A stretch of DNA of 64,000 bases from Zoogloea sp. LCSB751 (GCF_002028455.1 NZ_MWUM01000002.1:1-64000), one strand, 5' to 3'; shown: positions 29,715-39,637, numbered from the stretch's first letter. Made by a program: numbers and translations. Notes: a model not told the origin generated them from the sequence alone.

Positions 29715-30856
29715 TGCGTAGTCTGGCCCTGAGTGTCCTTGCCGCGGCGCTGCTGGCCGCCTGTTCGAAGCCTGCGCCGGTGGCCGAGGCGCCGCGTCCG
29801 GTGGTCGTCCACAAGCTGGCCCTGGCGCCGGTCGCTGTCGGTGCGCTGTATGCCGGCGAAGTGCGGGCGCGCTACGAGTCGGACCTGGCCTTCCGCATCA
29901 CCGGCAAGATCGTCGAGCGCCGCGTGGACGTGGGGACGGCGGTGAAGCCCGGCCAGGTGCTGGCCCGGCTGGACCCGAGCGATGCCGGCCTCAATGCCGA
30001 GGCGGCCCGTGCCCAGCTGGCGGCGGCGCAGAACGAATACGCTTTCGCCAAGGCCGAGGTCGAGCGCTACCGGGATCTGGTCGGCAAGAACTTCGTCAGC
30101 CGCAGCGTGCTGGACGCCAAGGAGTCCACCTTCAAGTCGGCCGAGGCGCGGGTTGCTCAGGCCCGCGCGCAGGCCACCGTGGCGGGCAATCAGAGTGCTT
30201 ACACGACGCTGGTGGCCGATCAGGCTGGCGTGATCACCGCGGTCAGCGCCGAAGTCGGGCAGGTCGTGAAGGATTCCGCCGTCGTCATGAAGCTGGCCCG
30301 CGACGGCGAGCGCGAGGTGCTGATCGCGGTGCCGGAAAGCCGTTTGTCGGCGCTGCGCGCCGCAAAGGATGTGGAGATCCGCCTGTGGGCCCAGCCCGAT
30401 GCGGCACTGCGCGGCAAGGTCCGCGAAATCGCGCCGAGCGCCGACCCGGCTACCCGCACTTACGCGGTGCGGGTGAGCATCGTCGATCCGACCCCAGCGG
30501 TGCAGCTGGGTATGACCGCCAACGTGGTGCTGCCGGATGCCAGTGCGGCGGCCGGCGCGCTGCTGGTGCCGGCGACGGCGGTCTTCGAGCATGACGGACG
30601 CAGCGCCGTGTGGGTGATGCAGGCCGAAGGGCCGCTGGTCAAGCCCGTGCTGCGCCCGGTGACGGTGCGCCAGTACCGGGAGGACGGGGTGCTGATTGCC
30701 GACGGGGTGAAGCCCGGCGAGATCATCGCCGCCGCCGGTGTGCACAAGATCGTCGCCGGCCAGTTGCTGCAACCGGTGGCGCCCAATCAGCCGGCACCGG
30801 CACCGGCACCGGCACCGGCTCCGGTGAGCGTCAAGGCCGGAGGGGCCGGCGCGTGA
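29711..30856 (+). CDS. RND efflux periplasmic adaptor lipoprotein
   Basis: The 381-residue membrane-fusion protein has a lipoprotein signal with the lipobox LAAC (Cys18). It has the barrel-sandwich/lipoyl halves (GKIVERRVDVGTAVKPGQVLARLDPSDAGL and ADQAGVITAVSAEVGQVV), a helical hairpin between them (residues about 90-155) and a C-terminal beta-barrel. It bridges the RND pump to an outer-membrane channel. The ATG at 29711 overlaps the tetR stop; GAGGAG lies upstream. The C-terminus ends in a Pro-Ala repeat encoded by hexanucleotide repeats. No channel gene is in the operon, but a TolC-type gene lies 4.3 kb downstream. Confidence 0.92.
   Translation: MMRSLALSVLAAALLAACSKPAPVAEAPRPVVVHKLALAPVAVGALYAGEVRARYESDLAFRITGKIVERRVDVGTAVKPGQVLARLDPSDAGLNAEAARAQLAAAQNEYAFAKAEVERYRDLVGKNFVSRSVLDAKESTFKSAEARVAQARAQATVAGNQSAYTTLVADQAGVITAVSAEVGQVVKDSAVVMKLARDGEREVLIAVPESRLSALRAAKDVEIRLWAQPDAALRGKVREIAPSADPATRTYAVRVSIVDPTPAVQLGMTANVVLPDASAAAGALLVPATAVFEHDGRSAVWVMQAEGPLVKPVLRPVTVRQYREDGVLIADGVKPGEIIAAAGVHKIVAGQLLQPVAPNQPAPAPAPAPAPVSVKAGGAGA
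30791..30820 (+). repeat. Hexanucleotide repeat (CCGGCA)n in the adaptor gene
   Basis: Four CCGGCA units plus one CCGGCT unit encode an alternating Pro-Ala tail near the adaptor's C-terminus. Because the unit is six bases, slippage would change tail length without shifting the frame. Confidence 0.8.
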
Positions 30857-33800
30857 AGCATTTCAACCTGTCCGAATGGGCCCTGCGCCACCAGCCGCTG
30901 GTCCGTTACCTGATCGTCGCGCTGGCATTGATCGGCGTGCTGTCCTATCAAAAGCTCGGCCAGTCGGAAGATCCGCCCTTCACCTTCAAGGTGATGGTGG
31001 TGCGCACCGAGTGGCCCGGCGCATCGGCTCGCGAAACCGAGGAGCAACTGACCGACCGCATCGAGAAGAAGCTGCAGGAAGTCCCCAACGTGGACTACAT
31101 GCGCAGCTATTCGCGGCCGGGCGAGTCGGTGGTGCTGTTCGTCGCCAAGGATTCGACGCCGTCCAAGGACGTGCCGGACATCTTCTACCAGGTGCGCAAG
31201 AAGATCGGCGACATCAAGGGCACGCTGCCGGCGGGCATCCGCGGGCCTTATTTCAACGATGAGTTCGGTGACGTGTTCGGCAACATCTACGCACTGACCG
31301 GCGACGGCTTCGACTACGCCCGCCTGAAGGCCGAGAGCGACAAGATCCGCGCCGAGCTGCTGCGGGTGCCCAACGTGGCCAAGGTGGACCTGATCGGCGA
31401 GCAGGAGCAGCGCATCTACGTGGAGCTGTCCAATACCAAGCTCGCCACCCTCGGGCTGGATGTGCAGACGGTGACCGACGCGCTGGCGCGCCAGAACGCG
31501 GTCGCCCCCGGCGGTTACTTCGAGACCAGGGTCGAGCGCATTTACCTGCGCCCGAGCGGCGCCTACGACACCGTCGAGGCGATCCGCGAGACGCGCATCC
31601 AGGCCGGCGGGCGGGAATTCCGTATCGGCGACATCGCCACCGTCGCGCGGGGCTTCGTCGAGCCGCCGGCGCCGCGCTTCCGCTTCCGCGGCCAGGACGC
31701 GCTGGGCCTGGGCGTGTCGATGGCCAAGGGCGGAGACATCATTGCGCTGGGCGACGACCTGAAAACCACCGTGGCGCGCATTCAGTCCCAGTTGCCGGTC
31801 GGCCTTGAGCTGAAAGAGGTGGCCAGCCAGCCGGAGGCGGTGCAGCGCTCGGTCAGCGAGTTCGTACATTCCCTGGCCGAGGCGGTGATCATCGTGCTGG
31901 TGGTGTGCTTCTTCTCGTTGGGTCTGCGTACGGGCCTGGTGGTGGCGCTGTCGATCCCGCTGGTGCTCGGCGTGACCTTCTTCGGCATGCGCCTGTTCGA
32001 CGTGGGTCTGCACAAGATCTCCCTGGGCGCGCTGATCCTCGCGCTGGGCCTGTTGGTGGACGACGCGATCATCGCCGTCGAGATGATGCTGGTGAAGATG
32101 GAGCAGGGCTGGGAGCGCTCCAAGGCTGCGGCCTTCGCCTATACCAGCACGGCCGGCCCGATGCTGTCCGGCACGCTGGTGACCGTAGCCGGTTTCCTGC
32201 CGATCGCCACCGCTCAGTCCTCCACCGGCGAATACACCCGCTCGATCTTCCAGGTGAATGCGATCGCGCTGCTCGCTTCATGGCTGGCGGCAGTGGTGGT
32301 GGTGCCCTACCTGGGCTACGTGCTGCTGCCCGATCCGCGGGCGCCGAAGAACACCAGCTGGTTCGCGCGCCGCTTCCCGCGCCTCGAGCGTTTCAAGGAC
32401 CGCATCGGCCTTGGCGACCCGCACGTGGAAGGGGACGAGGATGCGGTGTTCCGTACGCCTTTTTACAACCGTTTCCGTGCCGTGGTGGATTGGTGCGTGG
32501 CCAAACGCTGGGTGGTGATTGGCACCACGCTGGGGATCTTCATTGTGGCGATCGTCGGTTTCGGCCTCGTGCAGCAGCAGTTCTTCCCCAACTCCACGCG
32601 GCTGGAACTGCTCATCGACCTGCGCCTGCCGGAAGGCGCCAGCCTGCGTGCGACCCAGGCCGAGGCGGAGCGGCTGGAGCGCATCCTCGACAAGGAGGAC
32701 GGCATCCAGAACTACGTGGCCTATGTGGGTACTGGCAGCCCGCGCTTCTACCTGCCGCTGGACCAGCAGCTGCCGGCCGCCAATTTTGCCCAGTTCGTGA
32801 TCCTGACCGACAGCATCCCGGCCCGGGAGGCGCTGCGGGAGCGCATGATCGAGCTCTTCAAGCACGATTTCGCCAACCTGCGCGCCAACATCACGCGGCT
32901 CGAAAACGGCCCGCCGGTGGGCTTCCCGGTGCAGTTCCGCGTCGATGGTCCGGACATTGCGACGGTGCGGCACTACGCCGCCGAGGTCGCCGGGGTGATG
33001 CGCGGCAACGCCAGCCTGTCCGACGTGCAGCTCGACTGGGACGAGCAGTCCAAGGTGTTGAAGGTCGAGGTGGATCAGCACAAGGCGCGCCTGCTGGGGC
33101 TGTCTACGCAGGATGTGGCCAATTTCCTGAATACGTCCCTGCGCGGTCTGGCGGCGACCAGTTACCGCGAAGGCATCGAATCGATCGACGTGGTGCTGCG
33201 CGGCGATGCCTTCGAGCGCAACAAGCTGTCCCTCGTCGCCGAACTGGCGATCCCGACCCGCAGTGGCAAGTCCGTGCCGCTGGGCCAGGTGGCGACGGTC
33301 AGCTATGCCTTTGAACAGGGCCTGGTGTGGCGTCGCAACCGGGAGCCGAGCATCACCGTGCGCGGCCAGATCTACGACAGCCGCATTCAGGCGCCGACCG
33401 TCACCGCCCAGGTGGAGCCGCTGCTCGAACCGATCAAGGCGCGGCTGCCGGCCGGCTACCGGATCGAGACCGGGGGCGCGGTGGAGGAGAGCGCCAAGGG
33501 GCAGAGTTCGGTCAATGCCGGTTTCCCGCTGTTCTTCGCGGTGGTGTTCACGGTCCTGATGGTGCAGCTCAACAGCTTCTCGCGGACGGCGATGGTGGTG
33601 CTGACCGCGCCGCTGGGGCTGATCGGCGTGGTGTTGTTCCTGCTGCTGTTCAACCAGCCCTTCGGCTTCGTCGCGATGCTCGGCACGATCGCCCTGTTCG
33701 GCATGATCATGCGCAATTCGGTGATCTTGGTGGACCAGATCGAGCAGGACATGCACAAGGGGTTGCCAGCATGGAACGCCATCGTCGAATCGGCGGTGCG

Positions 33801-34035
33801 CCGCCTGCGGCCCATTGCGTTGACCGCGGCGGCGGCGGTGCTGGCCATGATCCCGCTGACCCGCAGCGCCTTTTTCGGGCCGATGGCGGTGGCGATCATG
33901 GGGGGGCTGATCGTCGCCACGCTGTTGACTCTGCTGTTTGTGCCGGCCCTGTACGCCGCGTGGTACCGGGTGAAGCCCGTGCCGCCGGCGGGCGGACGTG
34001 CTACGGATGATCTGCGCAGTGCACAAGTGAGCTAA
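30853..34035 (+). CDS. RND efflux pump, inner-membrane permease
   Basis: The 1060-residue transporter has the RND duplication: 12 membrane helices and two large periplasmic loops. Helix-4-like GALILALGLLVDDAIIAVEMM carries the Asp pair of the proton relay; the second half carries LGTIALFGMIMRNSVILVDQIEQD. It uses proton entry to export drugs or other small molecules. The GTG at 30853 overlaps the adaptor stop as GTGA and follows GGAGGGG. The sequence lies closer to the AcrB/HAE-1-like group than to metal exporters (from the VDD motif; moderate certainty). Confidence 0.93.
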   Translation: MKHFNLSEWALRHQPLVRYLIVALALIGVLSYQKLGQSEDPPFTFKVMVVRTEWPGASARETEEQLTDRIEKKLQEVPNVDYMRSYSRPGESVVLFVAKDSTPSKDVPDIFYQVRKKIGDIKGTLPAGIRGPYFNDEFGDVFGNIYALTGDGFDYARLKAESDKIRAELLRVPNVAKVDLIGEQEQRIYVELSNTKLATLGLDVQTVTDALARQNAVAPGGYFETRVERIYLRPSGAYDTVEAIRETRIQAGGREFRIGDIATVARGFVEPPAPRFRFRGQDALGLGVSMAKGGDIIALGDDLKTTVARIQSQLPVGLELKEVASQPEAVQRSVSEFVHSLAEAVIIVLVVCFFSLGLRTGLVVALSIPLVLGVTFFGMRLFDVGLHKISLGALILALGLLVDDAIIAVEMMLVKMEQGWERSKAAAFAYTSTAGPMLSGTLVTVAGFLPIATAQSSTGEYTRSIFQVNAIALLASWLAAVVVVPYLGYVLLPDPRAPKNTSWFARRFPRLERFKDRIGLGDPHVEGDEDAVFRTPFYNRFRAVVDWCVAKRWVVIGTTLGIFIVAIVGFGLVQQQFFPNSTRLELLIDLRLPEGASLRATQAEAERLERILDKEDGIQNYVAYVGTGSPRFYLPLDQQLPAANFAQFVILTDSIPAREALRERMIELFKHDFANLRANITRLENGPPVGFPVQFRVDGPDIATVRHYAAEVAGVMRGNASLSDVQLDWDEQSKVLKVEVDQHKARLLGLSTQDVANFLNTSLRGLAATSYREGIESIDVVLRGDAFERNKLSLVAELAIPTRSGKSVPLGQVATVSYAFEQGLVWRRNREPSITVRGQIYDSRIQAPTVTAQVEPLLEPIKARLPAGYRIETGGAVEESAKGQSSVNAGFPLFFAVVFTVLMVQLNSFSRTAMVVLTAPLGLIGVVLFLLLFNQPFGFVAMLGTIALFGMIMRNSVILVDQIEQDMHKGLPAWNAIVESAVRRLRPIALTAAAAVLAMIPLTRSAFFGPMAVAIMGGLIVATLLTLLFVPALYAAWYRVKPVPPAGGRATDDLRSAQVS

Positions 34036-34079
34036 AATCCGAAAGTTTTTTCGCAACCAATTCAGGCATGCAGATCATC

Positions 34080-34101
34080 AATATTAGCTTGTGCTAATAT
34101 T
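34080..34101. promoter_or_regulatory. Perfect inverted repeat containing an extended -10 promoter
   Basis: AATATTAGC and GCTAATATT are perfect nine-base arms around TTGT. The right arm contains TGC-TAATAT, an extended -10 (hexamer at 34095-34100). The AT-rich repeat is 17 bases before the start of the methyltransferase gene. A repressor bound here would block the -10 directly. No T-run follows, so a terminator is unlikely. Confidence 0.6.
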
Positions 34102-34118
34102 TATCCGGGAGTCACACA

Positions 34119-34772
34119 ATGAATTTCGAACAAGCACGATTCAACATGGTTGAGCAGCAGGTCCGCCCCTGGGAGGTTCTGGACTTCGGCGTCCTCGACC
34201 TGCTGATGAGCGTTCGCCGTGAAGAGTTCGTGCCGGAAGCGTACAAGTCTCTGGCCCTGTCGGAAGCCGAGATCCCCCTCGGTCATGGCGGCAGCATGCT
34301 GGTCCCGGTGATCGAAGGCAAGATCCTGCAGGCCATCCAGGTCAAGCGTTCCGACAAGGTGCTCGAAGTTGGTGCCGGTTCCGGCTACTTCGCTGCGCTG
34401 CTCGCCGCCAAGGCCGACTGGGTGCGCACCGTCGACATCGAGCCGGCGCTGGTCAACATGGCTCACGACAACCTTAAGCGCTACGGCGTCGAGAACGTCA
34501 TCGTCGAGGAAGGCGATGCCGTGCGCGGCTGGGCCAGCAGCGCGCCCTACGACCTGATCGTGCTGTCCGGCGGCGTACCGCAGATCGCCGACTCCCTGCT
34601 GGAGCAGGTCAAGGTTGGCGGCCGCCTGTTCGCCTTCGTCGGCGAAGCGCCGCTGATGACCGCTACCCTGGTGACCCGTGTGTCCGAAAGCCAGTTCCGC
34701 ACCGAGTCGCTGTTCGAAAACCTTGTTCCGGCGCTGCGCAATGCGCCGCAGAAGAGCCACTTCACCTTCTGA
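34119..34772 (+). CDS. pcm: Protein-L-isoaspartate O-methyltransferase family protein
   Basis: The 217-residue protein has the PCMT fold with the SAM site VLEVGAGSGYFAALLA (residues about 84-98) and VRTVDIEPALV. PCM uses SAM to repair isoaspartyl residues. The substrate loop, normally close to GYGQTISQP, is GHGGSMLVP here, so the substrate may differ from isoaspartate. It leads an operon with a rhodanese and a TolC-type channel (gap 11 and 26 bases). The same three-gene order is, as I recall, frequent in related betaproteobacteria. The promoter lies inside an inverted repeat. Confidence 0.85.
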   Translation: MNFEQARFNMVEQQVRPWEVLDFGVLDLLMSVRREEFVPEAYKSLALSEAEIPLGHGGSMLVPVIEGKILQAIQVKRSDKVLEVGAGSGYFAALLAAKADWVRTVDIEPALVNMAHDNLKRYGVENVIVEEGDAVRGWASSAPYDLIVLSGGVPQIADSLLEQVKVGGRLFAFVGEAPLMTATLVTRVSESQFRTESLFENLVPALRNAPQKSHFTF

Positions 34773-34783
34773 GTACAACCCTG

Positions 34784-35107
34784 ATGAATCACATCACCCC
34801 TCCGCAGCTGGCCGAATGGCTGCAGGACGAAAGCCGGCCGGCGCCTTTCCTGCTCGACGTTCGGGAGCCTTCCGAATTCCAGTACTGTGCCATTCCGGGC
34901 TCGGTGCTGATGCCGATGGCCAGTGTGCCGGCGCGCATGCAGGAGCTGGAGCCGGATGCGGAGATCGTGGTGATCTGCCATCACGGCGGCCGCAGCATGC
35001 AGGTGGCGATGTTCCTGGAACGCCAGGGCTTCACCAACCTGATCAATCTGGCCGGCGGGGTTGCCCAGTGGGCGGCCCAGGTCGACCCGAGCATGCCCCA
35101 GTACTGA
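34784..35107 (+). CDS. Single-domain rhodanese
   Basis: The 107-residue protein is one rhodanese domain with FLLDVREPSEF and the active-site loop VICHHGGRS, in which Cys65 would carry the persulfide. It moves sulfane sulfur to a thiol acceptor in the cytoplasm; no signal peptide is present. It lies between the methyltransferase and tolC genes and should be co-transcribed with them. Confidence 0.92.
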   Translation: MNHITPPQLAEWLQDESRPAPFLLDVREPSEFQYCAIPGSVLMPMASVPARMQELEPDAEIVVICHHGGRSMQVAMFLERQGFTNLINLAGGVAQWAAQVDPSMPQY

Positions 35108-35133
35108 GCGGTCGAACAGGGACGGAGCACGGC

Positions 35134-36450
35134 ATGAAGCGTCTGGTGGTGGCAATGGTGGCGGGGCTGCTGGCGGTGGGTGCGTCGGCAGCGGATCTGG
35201 AACAGGTCTATCGCGATGCGCTGGCCTACGATGCGTCGCTGGCCGCGGCCCGGGCCTCGCTGGCCGCCGGGCAGGAAAAGCTGCCGCAGGGCCGTGCCGG
35301 TCTGTTGCCATCCATCGGCCTGTCCGGCAACACGACCTGGAACGACATGGACCCACGCCGTCCGGCCGGGTCTTCCATCGGCTTCAACAGCCACGGCTGG
35401 CAGGTGCAGCTGACTCAGCCGCTGTTCCGCTGGCAGAACTGGGTGCAGTTCAAGCAAGGTGAGGTGCAGGTGGCGCTGGCCGAGGTGCAGTTCCGGCAGG
35501 TGCGCCAGGATCTCGCCTTGCGCGTCGCCCAGGCCTATTTCGATGTGCTGACCGCCCAGGACGTGCTGGCGGCGGCCACTGCCCTGCATCAGGCCAACAG
35601 CCAGCAGCTCGAACTGGCCAGGAAGAGTTTCGAGGTGGGCACTGTCACCATCACCGACGTGCATGAGGCCCAGTCCCGGGCCGACCTGTCGTCGGCGCAG
35701 ATGATCGCCGCCGACAGCGACCTCGCCGTCAAGCGCCACGCGCTGTCGGTGTTGACCGGCAAGGACACCGATGGCCTCAAGAGCCTGCGCAAGGGCGTCA
35801 CGCTGAGCCGCCCTGAGCCCGGTGACATCCAGTCCTGGGTGGTGGCATCGGAAGGGGGCAACCTGTCCGTGCAGGCCGCTCAACTGGGGGTGGAACTGGC
35901 CGGGCGTGAGGTGGAGCGCAACCGCGCCGGGCATCTGCCGACGGTGGACCTGGTGGCCAGCCGCGGCAATACCGTGTCGTCGACGGCCGCCTTCATGCCG
36001 ACTGCGCCGGTCCGCTACGACATCGATTCGACGGTGATCGGCGTGCAGGTGGCGGTGCCGCTGTTCCAGGGCGGGGCGACCAGTTCCCGCGTCCGCGAGA
36101 CGATGGCTTTGCGCGACAAGGCCGGCGCCGATCTCGACAACGCACGCCGCAGTTCCGCGCAGGGCGCCCGTCAGGCCTACCTCGGCGTAACCAGCGGCTT
36201 GGCCCAGGTGAAGGCCTATGAGGCGGCACTGGTGTCGTCTACCTCGGCCCTCGACGCCAACAAGCTCGGCTACGACGTCGGCGTGCGCATCAACATCGAC
36301 GTGCTGAATGCCCAGAGCCAGCTTTACGACACCCAGCAGCGGCTGGCCAAGGCCCGCTACGATACGTTGCTCGCTCAGCTGCGCCTGAAGGCCGCGGCGG
36401 GCACCCTCGGCGACGAGGACATCAAGGCGGTGAACGCCTTGCTGGACTGA
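35134..36450 (+). CDS. tolC: TolC-family outer-membrane channel
   Basis: The 438-residue protein has a signal peptide ([15 protein letters not shown]) and the two TolC repeats of long helices with strand segments: [54 protein letters not shown], and later [17 protein letters not shown] with [17 protein letters not shown]. It is an export duct for type I secretion and RND pumps. It probably serves the tetR-linked RND pump just upstream, which has no channel gene of its own (inference). A hairpin terminator follows. Confidence 0.93.
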   Translation: MKRLVVAMVAGLLAVGASAADLEQVYRDALAYDASLAAARASLAAGQEKLPQGRAGLLPSIGLSGNTTWNDMDPRRPAGSSIGFNSHGWQVQLTQPLFRWQNWVQFKQGEVQVALAEVQFRQVRQDLALRVAQAYFDVLTAQDVLAAATALHQANSQQLELARKSFEVGTVTITDVHEAQSRADLSSAQMIAADSDLAVKRHALSVLTGKDTDGLKSLRKGVTLSRPEPGDIQSWVVASEGGNLSVQAAQLGVELAGREVERNRAGHLPTVDLVASRGNTVSSTAAFMPTAPVRYDIDSTVIGVQVAVPLFQGGATSSRVRETMALRDKAGADLDNARRSSAQGARQAYLGVTSGLAQVKAYEAALVSSTSALDANKLGYDVGVRINIDVLNAQSQLYDTQQRLAKARYDTLLAQLRLKAAAGTLGDEDIKAVNALLD

Positions 36451-36471
36451 ACTACCCGGCATCCGGGCGAG

Positions 36472-36503
36472 GAACGGCCGCAGCAGCGGCCGTTCGCATT
36501 TCA
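36472..36503 (+). terminator. Hairpin terminator after tolC
   Basis: GAACGGCCG (36472-36480) and CGGCCGTTC (36487-36495) form a nine-base perfect stem with a six-base loop. Only a short T-stretch (CATTTC) follows, so termination may be partial. Confidence 0.6.
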
Positions 36504-36524
36504 ACCCTTCCAGTCATTCCTTCC

Positions 36525-37997
36525 ATGCGATATACAGACCTGCGGGATTTCATCAGCCAACTGGAACGCCTCGGCGAGCTCAAGCGGATCAAGGCGGAAG
36601 TCGATCCGCACCTGGAAATGACCGAAATCTGCGACCGGGTGCTGCGCGCCGGCGGGCCGGCGATCCTCTTCGAGAATCCCAAGGGGCAACGCGTGCCGGT
36701 GCTGGCCAACCTGTTCGGCACGCCGCAGCGGGTGGCGCTGGGCATGGGCGTGAGCGGGGAGGACTGGCAGGGGGCGCTGCGCGAGGTCGGCAAGCTGCTG
36801 GCCTTCCTGAAGGAGCCGGAGCCGCCTAAAGGCCTGAAGGACGCCTGGGATAAGCTGCCGGTGTTCCGCCAGGTGCTCAACATGTCGCCGAAGACGGTGT
36901 CGTCGGCACCCTGCCAGGAGGTGGTGAAGGAAGGCAAGGACGTGGACCTCGCCGAGCTGCCGATCCAGCATTGCTGGCCGGGCGACGTGGCGCCGCTGAT
37001 CACCTGGGGCCTGGTGGTCACCCGCGGCCCCAACAAGACCCGTCAGAACCTGGGCATCTATCGTCAGCAGGTGCTCGGATCCAACAAGGTGATCATGCGC
37101 TGGCTGGCCCACCGCGGCGGCGCGCTGGATTTCCGCGACCACCAGCTGGCCAATCCGGGCCAGCCCTTCCCGGTGGCAGTGGTGCTGGGCTGCGATCCGG
37201 CGACCATCCTCGGTGCAGTGACGCCGGTGCCGGACAGCCTGTCGGAGTACCAGTTCGCCGGCCTGCTGCGTGGCGCCAAGACCGAGCTGGTGAAATGCCT
37301 GGGTTCCGACCTGCAGGTGCCGGCCTCCGCCGAGATCGTGCTGGAGGGCGTGATCCATCCGGGCGAGACGGCTCTCGAAGGGCCTTACGGCGACCACACC
37401 GGCTACTACAACGAGCAGGCCGAGTTCCCGGTGTTCACCATCGAGCGCATCACCAGCCGGCGCGACCCGATCTACCACAGCACCTATACCGGCAAGCCGC
37501 CCGACGAGCCGGCGATGCTGGGCCTGGCCCTCAACGAAGTCTTCGTGCCGCTGCTGCAGAAGCAGTTCACCGAGATCGTCGATTTCTACCTGCCACCGGA
37601 GGGCTGTTCGTACCGGCTGGCGGTGGTCAGCATCAAGAAGCAGTACCCGGGGCACGCCAAGCGGGTGATGTTCGGCATCTGGAGCTTCCTGCGTCAGTTC
37701 ATGTACACCAAGTTCATCATCGTGGTGGACGACGATGTGAACATCCGCGACTGGAAGGAAGTGATCTGGGCGCTGACCACCCGCATGGATGCGACGCGGG
37801 ACACCACGCTGGTGGACAACACCCCGATCGACTACCTGGATTTCGCCAGTCCGGTCGCCGGGCTGGGCTCGAAGATGGGCCTGGATGCGACCAACAAATG
37901 GCCGGGCGAGACCCAGCGGGAATGGGGGACGCCGATCGTCATGGACGCGGCGGTCAAGGCGCGCGTCGATGCGATGTGGAGCGAGCTGGGGCTCTGA
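36525..37997 (+). CDS. ubiD: UbiD: 4-hydroxy-3-polyprenylbenzoate decarboxylase
   Basis: The 490-residue protein matches UbiD over its full usual length. It starts with [20 protein letters not shown] and has the family regions [22 protein letters not shown] and the C-terminal [17 protein letters not shown]. UbiD removes the carboxylate of 4-hydroxy-3-polyprenylbenzoate in ubiquinone synthesis with prenylated FMN supplied by UbiX. UbiX is not in the window. The gene starts 75 bases after the tolC stop behind a terminator and appears monocistronic. Identity is secure; other UbiD-family decarboxylases are less similar at these motifs. Confidence 0.95.
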   Translation: MRYTDLRDFISQLERLGELKRIKAEVDPHLEMTEICDRVLRAGGPAILFENPKGQRVPVLANLFGTPQRVALGMGVSGEDWQGALREVGKLLAFLKEPEPPKGLKDAWDKLPVFRQVLNMSPKTVSSAPCQEVVKEGKDVDLAELPIQHCWPGDVAPLITWGLVVTRGPNKTRQNLGIYRQQVLGSNKVIMRWLAHRGGALDFRDHQLANPGQPFPVAVVLGCDPATILGAVTPVPDSLSEYQFAGLLRGAKTELVKCLGSDLQVPASAEIVLEGVIHPGETALEGPYGDHTGYYNEQAEFPVFTIERITSRRDPIYHSTYTGKPPDEPAMLGLALNEVFVPLLQKQFTEIVDFYLPPEGCSYRLAVVSIKKQYPGHAKRVMFGIWSFLRQFMYTKFIIVVDDDVNIRDWKEVIWALTTRMDATRDTTLVDNTPIDYLDFASPVAGLGSKMGLDATNKWPGETQREWGTPIVMDAAVKARVDAMWSELGL

Positions 37998-38047
37998 CGG
38001 CCGGGATTCCGAGCGCTACGCTGTGTGGCGGGCGTGGTGCTCGCCGT

Positions 38048-38533
38048 TCAGGCGGCCACGCTTGCCATTGCGTGACTGCCGGTGTCGACCAGCAGGTCGT
38101 TGGCGGTCAGCGCGAAATCCTTCCATGCAGCAGCCAGTTCCCGGCGCATTTCCAGCTGGTAGTCCACGCTGGGCAGGTGTTCTTCGGCAAAGTTGGAGAT
38201 TGCGCAGGAGCTGCGGTTGAAGCGCAGCGCGTCGTCCAGCAGGGCCTCGCAGAAGCCCTGGAAGGGTTCCAGGATGCGTAGCGTGAGTTCCGACCAGCCT
38301 CGCTCCACGCGGACTCCACGGCTGTCGAAGGGCAGCTCGTAGAGCATTTCCAGCGCCTCGCGGAAGAGCACTGCCGCCGTGTCGAGAATGGCCTGCTGGG
38401 TCAGGTGCTGGCGCCGCTGGGCCGACAGGTTGCGATGCAGCGTGATCCGGTAGCGCTCGAAGCTCTGTTTGCGCTGCTTGGCAACCCAGGCCGCAAAGCG
38501 GGCAACGCACAGATCGTTGGTTCCGATGCTCAT
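38048..38533 (-). CDS. Unknown 161-residue protein coupled to an amine oxidase gene
   Basis: I do not recognise a family. The protein is mainly helical, soluble and without signal peptide. It has a basic stretch (AKQRKQSFERYRITLHRNLSAQRRQHL) and later an acidic/aromatic region (LEMRRELAAAWKDFALTANDLL). The ATG at 38533 lies six bases after the stop of the flavin oxidase gene, so they are likely one transcript. Coding is supported by its position, base composition and length. The 50 bases to the convergent ubiD stop contain no gene. Confidence 0.7.
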   Translation of the reverse strand: MSIGTNDLCVARFAAWVAKQRKQSFERYRITLHRNLSAQRRQHLTQQAILDTAAVLFREALEMLYELPFDSRGVRVERGWSELTLRILEPFQGFCEALLDDALRFNRSSCAISNFAEEHLPSVDYQLEMRRELAAAWKDFALTANDLLVDTGSHAMASVAA

Positions 38534-38539
38534 GGCGTT

Positions 38540-39637
38540 TCAGTTCATCAGGGCCCGGTCGAGGGCCAGTTCCTTGAGGATGCGGCCGGCTGCCTCGAGG
38601 GCGCCTTCCATGTAGCCGCCACCGTAGCTGGCCGTTTCCGAGCCGCCGAAGTAGAGCTTGTCGTTCCAGTGGGACAGGCGCAGGGCCCGGTTCCCGTACT
38701 CCGGATGACCGTCTGGCGGGGTCTGGTCGAGGAGGCTGCAGGTGTAGGCCTCCGATGACCAGTCCTGGATGAACGGCGTGCTGCGCTCGGCGGCGGCGCC
38801 GAACAGCTGGACGAGCTGGCTGCGCACGAGCATCGGCAGACCGCTGCGGAAGGATTCCCGCAGGGCTGGCGGCAGCGCGACGAAGCCACCGAGGGCGGCA
38901 CGTCCGGCCAGCTCGTCGCTGGCGTCGAACACCTCGGCCAGTGCGGCCTGAGGGTGGGTGACGAAGGCGTTGCCGGTATGGCCGGCGTCGCGCCAGAAGG
39001 GGCGCTCGAAACCGCACACCGCCTTCGCGCTGCCCGCCATCCAGGTGGGGGTGTCGCGCAGGACCTGACGCAGCGGCGCGGCGAGGGGCGGGGAAAAATC
39101 CACCCGCTCCTCGAGCAGGCGCGGCGGAACGGCCAGCACCACGTGGCGTGCGCTGACCGTGACGGGTTCATAGCCGCGCAGGAAATGCAGTTCCACATGA
39201 TCGTCGCAGTTGCGCACGGCCATCAGCACGTGGCCGAAATGCAGGCTGTGTCGGGGCAGGCGCTTGGCAAGGGCGGTGATCAGCGTGCCGAAGCCGCCCG
39301 ACACCCGCCGGGCGCCGCCATGAACCGGACCGGCGGACAGGGTGGTCGGTCCGGCGCCGGGATCCTTGAGGTGCAGCAGGGTTTCACCGTCAGCCTGGGG
39401 AAACGGGCTCAGCCCAAGGTCGGCGATCAGCCGGGCGATGCGGGGCTGGGTATCCGGCCAGAACCAGGTCGGCCCCAGATCGGTGGGGAGACCGGGAGTG
39501 GCAGCGTCACTGGACAGGATGCGGCCGCCGAGACGCGTGCGAGCTTCGAACAGGGCGACGTCTTCGCCGCGTGCGGCGAGGCCATTGGCGATCGCCAATC
39601 CGCATAACCCGCCGCCAACTATGACCGTGTCCAACAT
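38540..39637 (-). CDS. Flavin-containing amine oxidase family FAD oxidoreductase
   Basis: The 365-residue protein begins with the FAD dinucleotide fold TVIVGGGLCGLAIANGL and continues with ALFEARTRLGGRI, the typical second-strand motif. The family C-terminal part reads LYFGGSETASYGGGYMEGALEAAGRI. Such enzymes oxidise amines or desaturate polyenes in the cytoplasm. It is shorter than monoamine oxidases (about 450 residues), and the substrate is unknown. The 214 bases upstream hold a sigma-54-like site and no gene. It is followed by the unknown 161-residue protein. Confidence 0.87.
   Translation of the reverse strand: MLDTVIVGGGLCGLAIANGLAARGEDVALFEARTRLGGRILSSDAATPGLPTDLGPTWFWPDTQPRIARLIADLGLSPFPQADGETLLHLKDPGAGPTTLSAGPVHGGARRVSGGFGTLITALAKRLPRHSLHFGHVLMAVRNCDDHVELHFLRGYEPVTVSARHVVLAVPPRLLEERVDFSPPLAAPLRQVLRDTPTWMAGSAKAVCGFERPFWRDAGHTGNAFVTHPQAALAEVFDASDELAGRAALGGFVALPPALRESFRSGLPMLVRSQLVQLFGAAAERSTPFIQDWSSEAYTCSLLDQTPPDGHPEYGNRALRLSHWNDKLYFGGSETASYGGGYMEGALEAAGRILKELALDRALMN

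Noticed and set aside
34080..34101. Terminator of the RND operon
   Set aside because: The stem is AT-rich, lies 45 bases after the stop, has no T-run and contains a -10.
36501..37655. 384-residue frame opposite ubiD
   Set aside because: Shadow of a high-GC gene; no recognisable domain and ubiD is certain.
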